Under the pieces are notes generated by a model. It saw only the letters and a program-made list of their open reading frames with translations, did not search any database and was not told the DNA's origin. Source: Mesorhizobium amorphae CCNWGS0123 (lineage in GTDB: Bacteria > Pseudomonadota > Alphaproteobacteria > Rhizobiales > Rhizobiaceae). From it: a stretch of DNA of 64,000 nucleotides. Position numbers and translations under genes: made by a program. The stretch lies in NCBI RefSeq assembly GCF_001686985.1, contig NZ_CP015318.1, forward strand, positions 1,982,001-2,046,000. Direction: 5' to 3'. Below, in pieces: positions 45,136 through 54,790 of the stretch (position 1 is its first letter; every line of letters starts with the position of its first letter).

Positions 45136-45830
45136 TCACGTTGGCGCTGCCGTCGAAGGGCCGGCTCAAGGAGCAGGCGCTGGAAGTGCTGGCCAAGGCC
45201 GGGCTTGCCGTCAGCCTGCCGGGTGACGAGCGCAAATATCGTGCCCGCATCGAAGGCATGGACAGCATCGAGGTGGCCTTCCTGTCGGCATCGGAAATTG
45301 CCGGCGAGATCGGGCAGGGCTCGGTCGACCTCGGCATCACCGGCGAGGATCTGTTGCGCGAGAATCTTGCCGACTGGGAGGCGCGTGCCGAAATCGTCGC
45401 CCGCCTCGGTTTCGGCAATGCCGATGTCGTGGTGGCGGTGCCCGACATCTGGCTCGACGTCGACACCATGGCCGATCTCGACGATGTTGCCGCCGATTTC
45501 CGCCAGCGCCATGGCAGGCGGCTGCGCATCGCCACCAAATACTGGCGGCTGACGCAGCAGTTCTTTTCGCAAAAGCACGGCATCCAGGTCTATCGCATCG
45601 TCGAAAGCCTCGGCGCCACCGAAGGCGCGCCGGCGGCCGGCTCGGCCGATGTCATCGTCGACATCACCACCACCGGCTCGACGCTGCGCGCCAACCATCT
45701 CAAGGTGCTGACAGATGGCGTCGTCCTGCGGTCTCAGGCTTGCCTTGTCGCGTCGAGGGAGAGCCGCGCGGCCGCCGATGAGGCGGTGCTGCGAGACATT
45801 GCAACGAAGATGGCTTCCGTAATCGCATAG
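45132..45830 (+). CDS. hisG: ATP phosphoribosyltransferase, short form
   Basis: The 232-residue protein is a short-form HisG, the first enzyme of histidine biosynthesis. It starts [20 protein letters not shown], with [14 protein letters not shown] and [14 protein letters not shown], and the PRPP loop [19 protein letters not shown] at about residues 173-191. The short form lacks the regulatory C-terminal domain, so it needs HisZ, encoded immediately upstream and translationally coupled. No other his biosynthesis gene follows in this window. Confidence 0.95.
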   Translation: MITLALPSKGRLKEQALEVLAKAGLAVSLPGDERKYRARIEGMDSIEVAFLSASEIAGEIGQGSVDLGITGEDLLRENLADWEARAEIVARLGFGNADVVVAVPDIWLDVDTMADLDDVAADFRQRHGRRLRIATKYWRLTQQFFSQKHGIQVYRIVESLGATEGAPAAGSADVIVDITTTGSTLRANHLKVLTDGVVLRSQACLVASRESRAAADEAVLRDIATKMASVIA

Positions 45831-45939
45831 CTACGGGGCAATCCCCTCGAGGGAAGGGATCGAGCTTCACTACCATCGACGGGATTTCCACCACCCCGCC
45901 GGGCTGATAGGTTCGGCATGTCTTGCGGAGGAGGCGGCG

Positions 45940-47706
45940 ATGGCGATCAAACTCGACGAGCTGAACAACGCCACCAATCTGCGCGGCCCGGGCAAGGGTG
46001 GCACCTTCGTCGCGCCGATCGACGGCAGGGCGCATGTGTCGGGCGAGCGCACCGTGCCGCTGCTCAACAAGACGATCCCGGCGCTGTTTTCCGATACGGT
46101 CAGCAAATACGGCACGCTCGATGCCGCCGTCTTCGTCGACCAGGACAAGCGCTTCACCTGGAGCGAATTGTCGGACACGGTGGATGCGCTTGCGGCAGGT
46201 CTGCTGGCGCTCGGCCTGGAAAAGGGCGAGCGCGTCGGCATCTGGTCGCCCAACCGCTGGGAATGGCTGGTGACGCAGTTTGCCACCGCGCGCATCGGCC
46301 TGATCCTGGTCAACATCAACCCGGCCTACCGGCTGACCGAGCTGGAATATGCCCTGAACAAGGTCAGCTGCAAGGCTCTGGTCACCGCCGTCAAATTCAA
46401 GACCTCAGACTATCTCGGCATGATCGAGACGCTGGCGCCGGAGATCGCGACGGCGACACCCGGCAAGCTCAAGGCGAAAAAACTGCCGGCGCTGAAGATT
46501 GTCATCCGCATGGGCGAGGACAATTCGCCCGGCATGTACAATTTCGGTGATGTCCTGGCGATGGCCGGACGCGACGAGCATGACAGCCTCGACCGCATCT
46601 CCGAGGGGCTGAAGCCTGGAGAAGCCATCAACATCCAGTTCACCTCCGGCACGACCGGCGCGCCGAAGGGCGCGACGCTGACCCACAACAACATCGTCAA
46701 CAACGGCAATTTCGTCACATCGGCGATCAAGCTCACCGTTGACGACCGGCTCTGCATCCCGGTGCCGCTCTATCATTGCTTCGGCATGTCGATGGGCACG
46801 ATAGGCTGCGTCACCAAGGGCGCCACCATGGTGTTCCCCGGCGAAGGCTTCGACGCCGGCGCAACGCTCAAGGCGGTGGCGCAGGAACGCTGCACCGGCC
46901 TCTACGGTGTGCCGACCATGTTCGTCGGCCTGCTCGACCATCCGGATTTTGGCTCATTCGACCTCACCAGCCTGCGCACCGGCATCATGGCCGGCTCGCC
47001 GTGCCCGATCGAGGTGATGAAGAAGGTGGTGTCGCTGATGCACATGTCGGAGGTGACCATCGCCTACGGCATGACCGAGACAAGCCCGGTGTCCTTCCAG
47101 AGCGGCGTTGACGATCCGCTGGAAAAACGCGTCTCGACGGTCGGCCGTATCCATCCCCACGTCGAGGTCAAGGCCATCGATGCCGAGGGCGCCACTGTCG
47201 CGGTCGGCGAGCCGGGCGAGCTGTGTACGCGCGGCTATTCGGTGATGAAGGGCTATTGGGACGACCAGGAGAAGACCCGCGAGGCGATCGACGCCGATGG
47301 CTGGATGCACACAGGCGACCTCGCTACCATCGACGCCGAGGGCTATTGCAACATCGTCGGCCGGGTCAAGGACATGGTCATCCGCGGCGGTGAGAACGTC
47401 TATCCGCGCGAGGTCGAGGAATTCCTCTATCGCCACCCCAAGGTCAAGGAAGTCCAGGTGTTCGGCATTCCCGATCCGAAATATGGCGAGGAGCTATGCG
47501 CCTGGATCGTGCTCAGGCCCGGCCAGACCGCCACCGAGCAGGAGATCAAGGCCTTCTGCACCGGCCAGATTGCCCACTACAAGATCCCGCGCTACATCCG
47601 CTTCCGCACCGAACTGCCGATGACGGTGACCGGCAAGCCGCAGAAGTTCCTGATGCGCGAAGCGATGGTGCAAGAGCTGGGACTGGTGACGCAGAAGACG
47701 GCTTGA
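45940..47706 (+). CDS. AMP-binding acyl-CoA synthetase
   Basis: The 588-residue protein is an ANL-superfamily ligase that activates a carboxylic acid to an acyl-CoA through an acyl-AMP. The P-loop core reads [20 protein letters not shown]; the adenylate region has [31 protein letters not shown] and [20 protein letters not shown], and the catalytic Lys is near TVTGKPQKF. Medium- to long-chain fatty acids are the likeliest substrates by family resemblance, but the acyl group cannot be read off. The ATG at 45940 has GAGGAGG eight bases upstream. It is monocistronic and convergent with the RND pump operon. Confidence 0.9.
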   Translation: MAIKLDELNNATNLRGPGKGGTFVAPIDGRAHVSGERTVPLLNKTIPALFSDTVSKYGTLDAAVFVDQDKRFTWSELSDTVDALAAGLLALGLEKGERVGIWSPNRWEWLVTQFATARIGLILVNINPAYRLTELEYALNKVSCKALVTAVKFKTSDYLGMIETLAPEIATATPGKLKAKKLPALKIVIRMGEDNSPGMYNFGDVLAMAGRDEHDSLDRISEGLKPGEAINIQFTSGTTGAPKGATLTHNNIVNNGNFVTSAIKLTVDDRLCIPVPLYHCFGMSMGTIGCVTKGATMVFPGEGFDAGATLKAVAQERCTGLYGVPTMFVGLLDHPDFGSFDLTSLRTGIMAGSPCPIEVMKKVVSLMHMSEVTIAYGMTETSPVSFQSGVDDPLEKRVSTVGRIHPHVEVKAIDAEGATVAVGEPGELCTRGYSVMKGYWDDQEKTREAIDADGWMHTGDLATIDAEGYCNIVGRVKDMVIRGGENVYPREVEEFLYRHPKVKEVQVFGIPDPKYGEELCAWIVLRPGQTATEQEIKAFCTGQIAHYKIPRYIRFRTELPMTVTGKPQKFLMREAMVQELGLVTQKTA

Positions 47707-47784
47707 GCAGGCGGAGACGCTTCGATTTGTCGTCGCGCTGAATGCCGGTGCGTCCCTCGCCGAGAGGACTGAGACCATACTGCC

Positions 47785-50700
47785 TTAGCTGGGAAGCGCG
47801 ATACGCTTCCCTTTGCGCGCGGCGCGCCATTCCTCAAATCGCTGCAGGATGACGAAGAAGGCAGGCACGAAGAGAACGGCGAGGCAGGTCGAGGCGATCA
47901 TGCCGGAAAACACCGTGATGCCGATCGACTTGCGTGCGCTGGCCCCGGCGCCCGTCGCAAACACCAGCGGCGCCACGCCGAGGATGAAGGCGAACGACGT
48001 CATCAGGATGGGGCGGAAGCGCGCTCGCGCCGCCTCGATCGCCGCATCGACGATCGGCCTGCCGGCGGCGCGCAACTCGCGCGCCACCTCGACGATCAGG
48101 ATGGCGTTCTTGGCCGACAGCGCGATCAGCAGGATCAGGCCGATCTGCACATAGAGATTGTTGTCGATGCCGAGACCGGTAAGCACCAGCACCGGGCCGA
48201 CCAGCGACAGCGGTGCGGCCAGCAAGATCGAGATCGGCGCCAGCCAGCTCTCATACTGGCCTGCCAGCACCAGATAGACCAAAAGCAGCGCCATGCCGAA
48301 CACCAGATAGATCTGGCTGCCGACGAGCTTTTCCTGGAAGGAGAGCGCCGTCCAGTCGAAGCCGGTGCCGGGCGGCAGCGTGTCGGCCGCGGCCGCCTCC
48401 ATCAGCTTGATCGCGTCGCCCGACGAGAAGCCCTGTGCCTGCACGCCAAGGATCGATGCCGAGGGATAAAGATTGTAGAGGCTGATCAGCGAGGGACCGA
48501 CGCTTGGGGTGATGGTCAGCACCGTGCCGAGCGGGATCATGTCGCCGTTCTGGTTACGCACGGTCAGACGACCGATGTCGTCGGGCGTCAGGCGGAATTG
48601 TGCATCGCCCTGCACGTAGATCTGGAACACCCGCCCGAACTTGTTGAACTGGCTGACATAGGTTGAGCCGAGATAGCCGGCGAGCGTCTGGAACACCTGG
48701 TCGGTGGTCAGCCCGAGCATCTGTATCTTTTCGCGGTCGAACTCGACCTGGTATTGCGGGACGTTGGACCGGAACGTTGCCGACACGCGCTGGATGCCCG
48801 ACTGCGTCTCGGCGGCCCTGACCAGCGCGCTCGTCGCGCTCTGCAGCTTGGCAAGGTCGAAGCTGCCGTCACGCAGCTCGACCTGCATGGTGAAGCCGGC
48901 AGCGTTGCCGATGCCCTGGATCGGCGGCGGCGGCAGCACCAGCACATTCCCGTCCGCCATGTCCGACAGGCTTTTGTTGAGCGTCGCATAGAGCGACGCG
49001 AGATCCTCGCCTTTGCCGCGCACGCTCCAGTCCTTGAGGATGATGTAGGCGACGCCGGCATTGGCTAGGGTCGAGTTGTTGTCGAGGGCCGAGAGGCCGG
49101 CGATCGTCACAACCTGATCGACGCCCGGCGTGGCCTTGGCGATGGTCGAAATCTGTTGCAGCGTATCCTGCGTACGGCCGAGCGACGCGCCGTCGGGCAG
49201 CTGCACCGAGGCGAGCAGGTAGCCCTGGTCCTCGATCGGAATGAAGCCTGTGGCGACGCGCGACATGCCGTAACCAGCCGCGCCGATGATGATGAGCGCG
49301 ATGACGCCCATCACCGTGCTGTGGCGCACCATCGCTCCGATCAGGCGGGCGTAGCCGTTCTCCGCGCGCTGGTAGACGGCGTTGAAGCCGCGGAAGAAGG
49401 CATTGCGCTGGTCCGGCGGCACCGGCTGCCGCAGCCAGGTCGCGCATTGCGTGGGCTTCAGCGTTGCTGCGTTGACGGCGCTGATCAGGGCCGTTGCCGC
49501 AATCACCAGGGCGAATTGCGCATACATCTGCCCTGTCAGGCCGGGCAGGAATGCAGCGGGCAGGAACACCGCCATCAGCACCAGCGTGATGCCGATGATC
49601 GGCCCGAACAGCGCATTCATGGCTGCGACCGCGGCATCGTGGCCCGACATGCCGCGCTCCATATTGTGTGCGGCTCCCTCGACCACGACAATAGCGTCGT
49701 CAACGACGATGCCGATGGCGAGCACGATGGCGAACAGCGTCGACAGGTTGACAGTAAAGCCGAGGGCGAGCATCGCCGCGAAGGCCCCGATGATGGTCAC
49801 CGGCACGGTCGTTGCCGGCACCAGCATCGCGCGCCAATCCTGCAGGAAGAGGAGGATGACGACGAGCACCAGCAATGCGGCTTCGAGCAGCGTCTTGTAG
49901 ACCTCATCGATCGCCTGGCTGACGAAGATCGTGGTGTTGAACGGGATCGAATAGGCAAGCCCTTGCGGGAACTCGCCCGACAATTCCTTCATCCTCGCCT
50001 CGACCTTGCCTGCCACGTCGAGCGCATTGGCGCCGGGCGACAGGAAGATGGCCAGACCAGCCGCCTGCTGGCCGTCGAGATTGAAGAACTGACCGTAAGT
50101 CTGGGCGCCGAGCTCGACCCGGCCGACGTCGCGCACGCGCGTCATGTCGCCATTGGCGCCGGTCTTGACGATCACCGCGCCGAACTGATCGGGGTCGTCG
50201 AGGCGGCTGGACACTTCGATCGTGTACTGGAAGGACTGTCCGTCGGGCGCCGGCGGCGCGCCGACCTGGCCCGCGGTGACTTGCTCGCTTTGCTGCTGCA
50301 GCGCCTGGACGACGTCTTGCGTGGTAAGCCCGCGAACCTCCATCTTTTCAGGGTCGAGCCAGACGCGCATCGAGTACTGCCCGGCGCCGAACACGTTCAC
50401 ATTGCCGACGCCCGGTATGCGGGAGAGCTCGTCCTTCAGCCGGATGGTGGCGTAGTTGGCGAGGTAGAGGCTGTCATACTGCTTGTCCGGCGACGTTAGC
50501 GTGACGATCTCGAGGATGGAGGTCGACTTCTTCTGGACGTTGACGCCCTGCACCTGCACCGCCTGCGGCAGGGATGCGAGCGCGGTGGACACGCGGTTCT
50601 GAACAAGCACCTGCGCCTGGTCAAGGTCCGTGCCGATCTCGAACGTGACGGTCAGATTGTAGCTGCCATCCGACGCAGCGAACGACTGCATGTAGAGCAT

Positions 50701-50925
50701 GCCTTCGACACCGTTGACCTGCTGCTCGATCGGCAGCGCCACTGTGTCGATCACCGAGCGCGCGCTGGCGCCGGGGTAGCGGGTGGTCACCGAAACGGTG
50801 GGCGGCACCACGTTGGGATATTGCGCCACCGGCAGGCCGTAGAGCGAGATCAGGCCAATGACGACCATGAGGATGGCGATTGCATTGGCCAGGACCGGCC
50901 GCTCGATGAAGAATTTGGAGATCAT
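47785..50925 (-). CDS. RND efflux transporter permease (AcrB/HAE1 type)
   Basis: The 1046-residue protein is an inner-membrane HAE1-family drug exporter with the usual two repeats of TM1 plus a large periplasmic loop. It has FFIERPVLANAIAILMVVIG at the N-terminus, the proton-relay aspartates in GIVVDDAIVVVEGAAHN, and the matching Lys in LLIALSAKNAILIVEVARE. The length is typical (about 1040). It overlaps the adaptor gene stop by four bases, so both are made together. No outer-membrane channel gene is next to them, so a TolC/OprM-like partner must be encoded elsewhere. Confidence 0.95.
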   Translation of the reverse strand: MISKFFIERPVLANAIAILMVVIGLISLYGLPVAQYPNVVPPTVSVTTRYPGASARSVIDTVALPIEQQVNGVEGMLYMQSFAASDGSYNLTVTFEIGTDLDQAQVLVQNRVSTALASLPQAVQVQGVNVQKKSTSILEIVTLTSPDKQYDSLYLANYATIRLKDELSRIPGVGNVNVFGAGQYSMRVWLDPEKMEVRGLTTQDVVQALQQQSEQVTAGQVGAPPAPDGQSFQYTIEVSSRLDDPDQFGAVIVKTGANGDMTRVRDVGRVELGAQTYGQFFNLDGQQAAGLAIFLSPGANALDVAGKVEARMKELSGEFPQGLAYSIPFNTTIFVSQAIDEVYKTLLEAALLVLVVILLFLQDWRAMLVPATTVPVTIIGAFAAMLALGFTVNLSTLFAIVLAIGIVVDDAIVVVEGAAHNMERGMSGHDAAVAAMNALFGPIIGITLVLMAVFLPAAFLPGLTGQMYAQFALVIAATALISAVNAATLKPTQCATWLRQPVPPDQRNAFFRGFNAVYQRAENGYARLIGAMVRHSTVMGVIALIIIGAAGYGMSRVATGFIPIEDQGYLLASVQLPDGASLGRTQDTLQQISTIAKATPGVDQVVTIAGLSALDNNSTLANAGVAYIILKDWSVRGKGEDLASLYATLNKSLSDMADGNVLVLPPPPIQGIGNAAGFTMQVELRDGSFDLAKLQSATSALVRAAETQSGIQRVSATFRSNVPQYQVEFDREKIQMLGLTTDQVFQTLAGYLGSTYVSQFNKFGRVFQIYVQGDAQFRLTPDDIGRLTVRNQNGDMIPLGTVLTITPSVGPSLISLYNLYPSASILGVQAQGFSSGDAIKLMEAAAADTLPPGTGFDWTALSFQEKLVGSQIYLVFGMALLLVYLVLAGQYESWLAPISILLAAPLSLVGPVLVLTGLGIDNNLYVQIGLILLIALSAKNAILIVEVARELRAAGRPIVDAAIEAARARFRPILMTSFAFILGVAPLVFATGAGASARKSIGITVFSGMIASTCLAVLFVPAFFVILQRFEEWRAARKGKRIALPS

Positions 50926-52088
50926 TGCGCGGCGCCGTCCGCTTGAGCCGCTTCCAGCGTCTTCACCTGCGGCTCGATCTTCTGGCCAGGCACGGCCGTC
51001 AGCAAGCCTGAGACAAGGACGCGGTCCTCCGCCGTGATGCCCTTGCTGATTACGCGCAAGGTTCCAACAAGCTGGCCGATCTCCACCGGACGCTCCTCGA
51101 CGACGTCGTCCTTGCCGGCGACGAGCAGGTAGCGGCCCCTCTGGTCGCTTCCGATCGCGCGGTCGGGAACGAGCAGCATATCTGGCTCCTCGCCCAGCGG
51201 CACGCGCACGCGCACGAAGTAGCCCGGCAGCAAAGCCCGGTCGTCGTTGGGCAGTTCGGCACGCACTGCGAGTGTGCCGGTGGTGGCCGTAACTTCAGGA
51301 GCGGCGTAGTCCAGCATTCCCTTGTGCGGGTAGCCAGTCTCGTTCTGCAGACCGACTTCGACCGGTATCTTCTTGAGATCCTGGCTGGTCATGCCCCGCT
51401 TCGCCATGGCGGCGCGGATGCGCAGCACGTCCTGCTCCGAGACGTTGAAGTTGACGTTGATGGGCGCGAGTTGAACGATGGTTGCGAGCGTGGTGGCGCT
51501 GCCGGCGCCGACCAGTTGCCCGATCGACACCTGACGGGCGCCGACGATGCCGGCAAACGGCGCCTTGACCTCGGTGTAGCTCAAATTGAGCTGGGCCTGT
51601 TCGACGTCGACCGCGCTCTGCTTCTGCTTGGCGATGTCGACGTCTGCCGCGGCGGCGGACTGATCAAGGGTCGATTGCGAAATGATCTTCTGCGACAGCA
51701 ATTCCTGCTGCCGCTTGAGGTCGGCTCCGGACTGCTTGGCGGAGGCATCGGCCGAACCCTGCCCGGCCTGCGCCTGTTCGAGCGCCAGCTGGTAGGAAGC
51801 CTGCTCGATCAGGAACAGCCTTGTGCCGGCCTTGACCTCGTCGCCGTCCTTGTAGTCGATTTCCTGGATGAAGCCCGAAACGCGAGCAACCAGCGGCGTC
51901 GTATTCACCGCCGCGGCGCTGCCTGTGGCCTCGAGATAGGGGGTCACGGTCTGCTTGACCGGAAGCGCCACATCTATCTTGGGAGGAGGCGGCGGTACGT
52001 AGGCGTTTTCCTGACTGCACGCGGACATCAGCGCAACAACCGCAAACAAACCTGCCGCGGGCGCGATTCTAAGCGATACGAAAAGCAT
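50922..52088 (-). CDS. RND periplasmic adaptor (membrane fusion lipoprotein)
   Basis: The 388-residue protein is the membrane-fusion partner of the RND pump. A lipoprotein signal is seen, with the lipobox LMSAC and Cys24. Family segments include VARVSGFIQEIDYKDGDEVK (lipoyl-like hairpin), LNLSYTEVKAPFAGIVGARQ, a coiled-coil region, and VPDRAIGSDQRGRYLL near the end. The ATG at 52088 has GAGGGG five bases upstream, better than the TTG at 52103. It starts the two-gene pump operon. No regulator gene lies beside it. Confidence 0.93.
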   Translation of the reverse strand: MLFVSLRIAPAAGLFAVVALMSACSQENAYVPPPPPKIDVALPVKQTVTPYLEATGSAAAVNTTPLVARVSGFIQEIDYKDGDEVKAGTRLFLIEQASYQLALEQAQAGQGSADASAKQSGADLKRQQELLSQKIISQSTLDQSAAAADVDIAKQKQSAVDVEQAQLNLSYTEVKAPFAGIVGARQVSIGQLVGAGSATTLATIVQLAPINVNFNVSEQDVLRIRAAMAKRGMTSQDLKKIPVEVGLQNETGYPHKGMLDYAAPEVTATTGTLAVRAELPNDDRALLPGYFVRVRVPLGEEPDMLLVPDRAIGSDQRGRYLLVAGKDDVVEERPVEIGQLVGTLRVISKGITAEDRVLVSGLLTAVPGQKIEPQVKTLEAAQADGAAQ

Positions 52089-52169
52089 TTTGCCCCTCTG
52101 CAAACTTCTCAGTATATATCGCGTCGTTATGAAAGTGAGTTGAACTTACCCAATTTGGAGGGATTTGTC

Positions 52170-52391
52170 ATGCGGATTGCTTTCAGCGTGCTTTTCTTGG
52201 CAACTCAACTTACAGCCAATGCGGCGATGGCGCAGACGGCGGCCGAGCGCGAAGCCTGCAAGGCTGACTACGAAAAGTTCTGCACGGGCGTGGAGCAGGG
52301 CGGCGGCCGCATCATCAAGTGCCTGAACGATCATTTGAGTGAGCTGACGCCGGAATGCCAGAAGGTGGTCAAGGCGAACTCGCCGGGCTAG
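52170..52391 (+). CDS. Small secreted cysteine-rich repeat protein
   Basis: The 73-residue protein has a signal peptide (MRIAFSVLFLATQLTANAAM, cleavage near AMA-QT). The mature part has a single cysteine-rich repeat, ACKADYEKFCTGVEQGGGRI then IKCLNDHLSELTPECQKVV, with four cysteines spaced like the Golgi apparatus protein 1/Cys-rich repeat found in bacterial periplasmic proteins. TTGGAGGG lies upstream of the ATG. It is divergent from the RND adaptor with 81 bp between starts. A periplasmic metal- or ligand-binding role is only possible, not shown. Confidence 0.78.
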   Translation: MRIAFSVLFLATQLTANAAMAQTAAEREACKADYEKFCTGVEQGGGRIIKCLNDHLSELTPECQKVVKANSPG

Positions 52392-52547
52392 GACCGCCGC
52401 GATCCCGCGGCATTTTCTGGAGCCGCGGGTGACGTTGTTTGAGAGGAATGGTACGCCGGCGATGGGGCTTGCCGACGTCGCAGTGATATTGGCTGAGGTC
52501 TTCCCCATAGGCTTCCGCATGGTCCGCAGAAACGCATGGGGGCTTGA

Positions 52548-53651
52548 ATGAGTGGTTTCGGGCGATCGGTGACTTCCTACGCGCTGCCCTTGGCCGCCTT
52601 GGCGATGGCCGTCGCGGTCAGAGCCAGCGGGCTGTCGGTGGATGAAGGTTCGTCGGGCATCAGGATCCTTGTCGGAGCGCTTTCGAGCGCGATCATGTTC
52701 ACCACCATTTTCGTGGTGCTCGACCACGCCGAGGCGGTGGCCCGGCAGGTAGGGGAGCCGTACGGCACGTTGGTGCTGACTTTTGCCGTAACGGCAATCG
52801 AAGTGTCGATCATCGTTTCCATGATGCTGCATGGACAGAACAATCCGACGCTTGCACGGGAGTCCGTCTTCTCGACGGTGATGATCACATCCACCGGCGT
52901 TGTCGGCTTGTGCCTCGCGCTTGGCGGCTGGCGTCATCGCAAGCAGGCGATCGTTCGGCAGGGGACAAGCGCCTATCTGGCGGTCCTGGCCGCGCTGACC
53001 GTCATGACGCTTGTTCTGCCGACCTACACCCTGACCACAGACCCTGGCACATTTTCAGCAGCTCAGCTTGGTTTTGTCAGCGTCCTTTCAGTGCTGCTTT
53101 ATGCAAGTTTCGTGTTCGCGCAGACCGTCCGGCACCGGGACGACTTCATCGAAGGACAAGCGCACCACGTTTCGGCGCGAACCGCCTCTCACGAGAGCAT
53201 CTCGGCCAGCGCTTTGCTCCTGATGATCGGGCTGATTGGAATTGTCATGCTCGCCGAGCAAGTCGCCGCAAGTGTCGAAGATGCGCTCGTTGCCTACCAG
53301 GTGACCCAGGCTGACAGTATTGTCGGGGCATTGATCGCGGGACTGGTTTTGATGCCGGAGGCCATTTCGGCGATCCGTGCTTCACTCAACAATGAGCTGC
53401 AGCGCGGCTTGAATGTTGCGATGGGTTCGGCTTGCGCCACGATCGGCCTGACAATACCGGGAGTCGCAGCCGCCAGCCTGCTGACTGGAAGAGGATTGAC
53501 CCTGGGGCTTCCGGCTGCTGATGCAGTGCTTTTGGTCTTGGCACTTTTCATCTGCGGCGTAAGTTTTAGTAACGAAAGAACAACGTTCTTGACCGGCATG
53601 GTCCATATTGTCATATTTTTTACTTATGTATTTCTGATTTTTATACCTTGA
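52548..53651 (+). CDS. chaA: Calcium:proton antiporter, CaCA/ChaA type
   Basis: The 367-residue membrane protein has about eleven helices and two CaCA alpha repeats. The first is VGEPYGTLVLTFAVTAIEVS, with the acidic Glu in the middle; the second is GLVLMPEAISAIRASLNNEL, then NVAMGSACATIGLTIPG. This matches ChaA-type Ca2+ or Na+/H+ exchangers. It starts at ATG 52548, 156 bp after the Cys-rich protein gene. It is convergent with the ATP-grasp ligase gene at 53733. Confidence 0.9.
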   Translation: MSGFGRSVTSYALPLAALAMAVAVRASGLSVDEGSSGIRILVGALSSAIMFTTIFVVLDHAEAVARQVGEPYGTLVLTFAVTAIEVSIIVSMMLHGQNNPTLARESVFSTVMITSTGVVGLCLALGGWRHRKQAIVRQGTSAYLAVLAALTVMTLVLPTYTLTTDPGTFSAAQLGFVSVLSVLLYASFVFAQTVRHRDDFIEGQAHHVSARTASHESISASALLLMIGLIGIVMLAEQVAASVEDALVAYQVTQADSIVGALIAGLVLMPEAISAIRASLNNELQRGLNVAMGSACATIGLTIPGVAAASLLTGRGLTLGLPAADAVLLVLALFICGVSFSNERTTFLTGMVHIVIFFTYVFLIFIP

Positions 53652-53732
53652 AGCTTTGGTGCGAGCTGGCAATCGGACGCGTGGATGGGATGGCGCCCGG
53701 CCAGGAAATCGCTGTCCGGCTTGCCTGCATCA

Positions 53733-54779
53733 TCAAAGCGTCGCCAGCCGTGAATTCGGCACGGTCTTTCCATAGGCTCGGCGCAGCGTCGCCTTCTCCT
53801 CCAGCGCGACGATGACACGCGTGGCGAAATCCGTCTTGTACATGTCGGCGAGCCGTGCCAGCCCGCCTGGCGTAAAGACATTGATTTCCAGAAGCTTGTC
53901 GCCGACGATGTCGAGCCCAACCAGAAACATGCCGTCGCCGACCAGTTTGGGGCGCACCATCTCGGCAATGCGCAACATCGTGTCCGTTACCCTGACCTTG
54001 CGGGCGGTTCCGGCGGCGTGGATGTTGGAGCGGACATCGCCCTTGGCTGGGACGCGGCGAAAGGCGGCGTAACTGCCGTCGCGCATCAACGGCAGGCCGT
54101 TCATCAGGAAAAACCGCACGTCACCGGCCTTGGCCTCCGGGATGTAGGCCTGCGCGATGAGATAGCCGTCACCACTGGCGGCCTCGAAAATCTGGTTGAG
54201 GTTGGAATCGGCAGGCGTCGCAATATGGAAGACGTTCTTGCCGCCCGACCCTTGCAGCGGTTTGACGATGCAGCCCTTCGCGTGCTTGTCGATGAATGCG
54301 CGGATCTCGGCAATGCTGCGCGATATCAGGGTCGCCGGCCTGACCGCTTCGGGAAAGGTCTGCAGGTAGAGCTTGCTCTGTGCCTGTGCCAGACCGTCCG
54401 GATCGTTGACGACAATGACGCCCTGTTCCGCCGCGAGCCGCCCGAACATGATGCCGGCATTGGCGGCCCATGGTCGATCGGTGGCGTCGAGCGACGGGTC
54501 GTTGCGCAGAAACAAGATGTCTATGTCGTTCGTCGCGAACGTCTTTTTCTGCTTCGCGGCATCCTTCAGGGCAGCATACAGTTTGTCGGGCGTCTTGTAG
54601 GGAGCGTCCGGCAGAACCGCGACATTGACGGCCAGACTGTTGTCCGGACGCAGTATGAAGTCGCCGGGTTCGACATAGACGACAGAATGGCCGCGCTGGG
54701 TTGCAGCCAGCCCCAAGGTTGTCGTCGTGTAGCCGGGCGTTTCGCTCTCAACCGAATTGACGAAGAACGCAATGCGCAT
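53733..54779 (-). CDS. ATP-grasp ligase, glutathione synthetase/RimK-like
   Basis: The 348-residue protein has the GshB-type fold. It begins MRIAFFVNSVESETPGYTTT, has NDPDGLAQAQSKLYLQTFPE before the ATP-grasp core, and GCIVKPLQGSGGKNVFHIAT (ATP-binding Lys and Gly loop). The metal-binding end reads LVGLDIVGDKLLEINVFTPGG. It differs from true GshB in the N-terminal half. It ends a cassette with a DUF1704 peptidase and an N-formylglutamate amidohydrolase, so it probably ligates an amino acid onto an unknown acceptor. It follows DUF1704 by 11 bp, with GGGAG upstream of the ATG. Confidence 0.85.
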   Translation of the reverse strand: MRIAFFVNSVESETPGYTTTTLGLAATQRGHSVVYVEPGDFILRPDNSLAVNVAVLPDAPYKTPDKLYAALKDAAKQKKTFATNDIDILFLRNDPSLDATDRPWAANAGIMFGRLAAEQGVIVVNDPDGLAQAQSKLYLQTFPEAVRPATLISRSIAEIRAFIDKHAKGCIVKPLQGSGGKNVFHIATPADSNLNQIFEAASGDGYLIAQAYIPEAKAGDVRFFLMNGLPLMRDGSYAAFRRVPAKGDVRSNIHAAGTARKVRVTDTMLRIAEMVRPKLVGDGMFLVGLDIVGDKLLEINVFTPGGLARLADMYKTDFATRVIVALEEKATLRRAYGKTVPNSRLATL

Positions 54780-54790
54780 CGGGTGCTCCC

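Noticed and set aside
49156..50499. 447-codon frame antisense to the RND permease
   Set aside because: Shadow frame; the opposite strand has complete RND motifs.
53733..54779. Canonical glutathione synthetase gshB
   Set aside because: The N-terminal half differs, and the gene sits in a cassette with DUF1704 and an amidohydrolase rather than near gshA; kept as GshB-like only.
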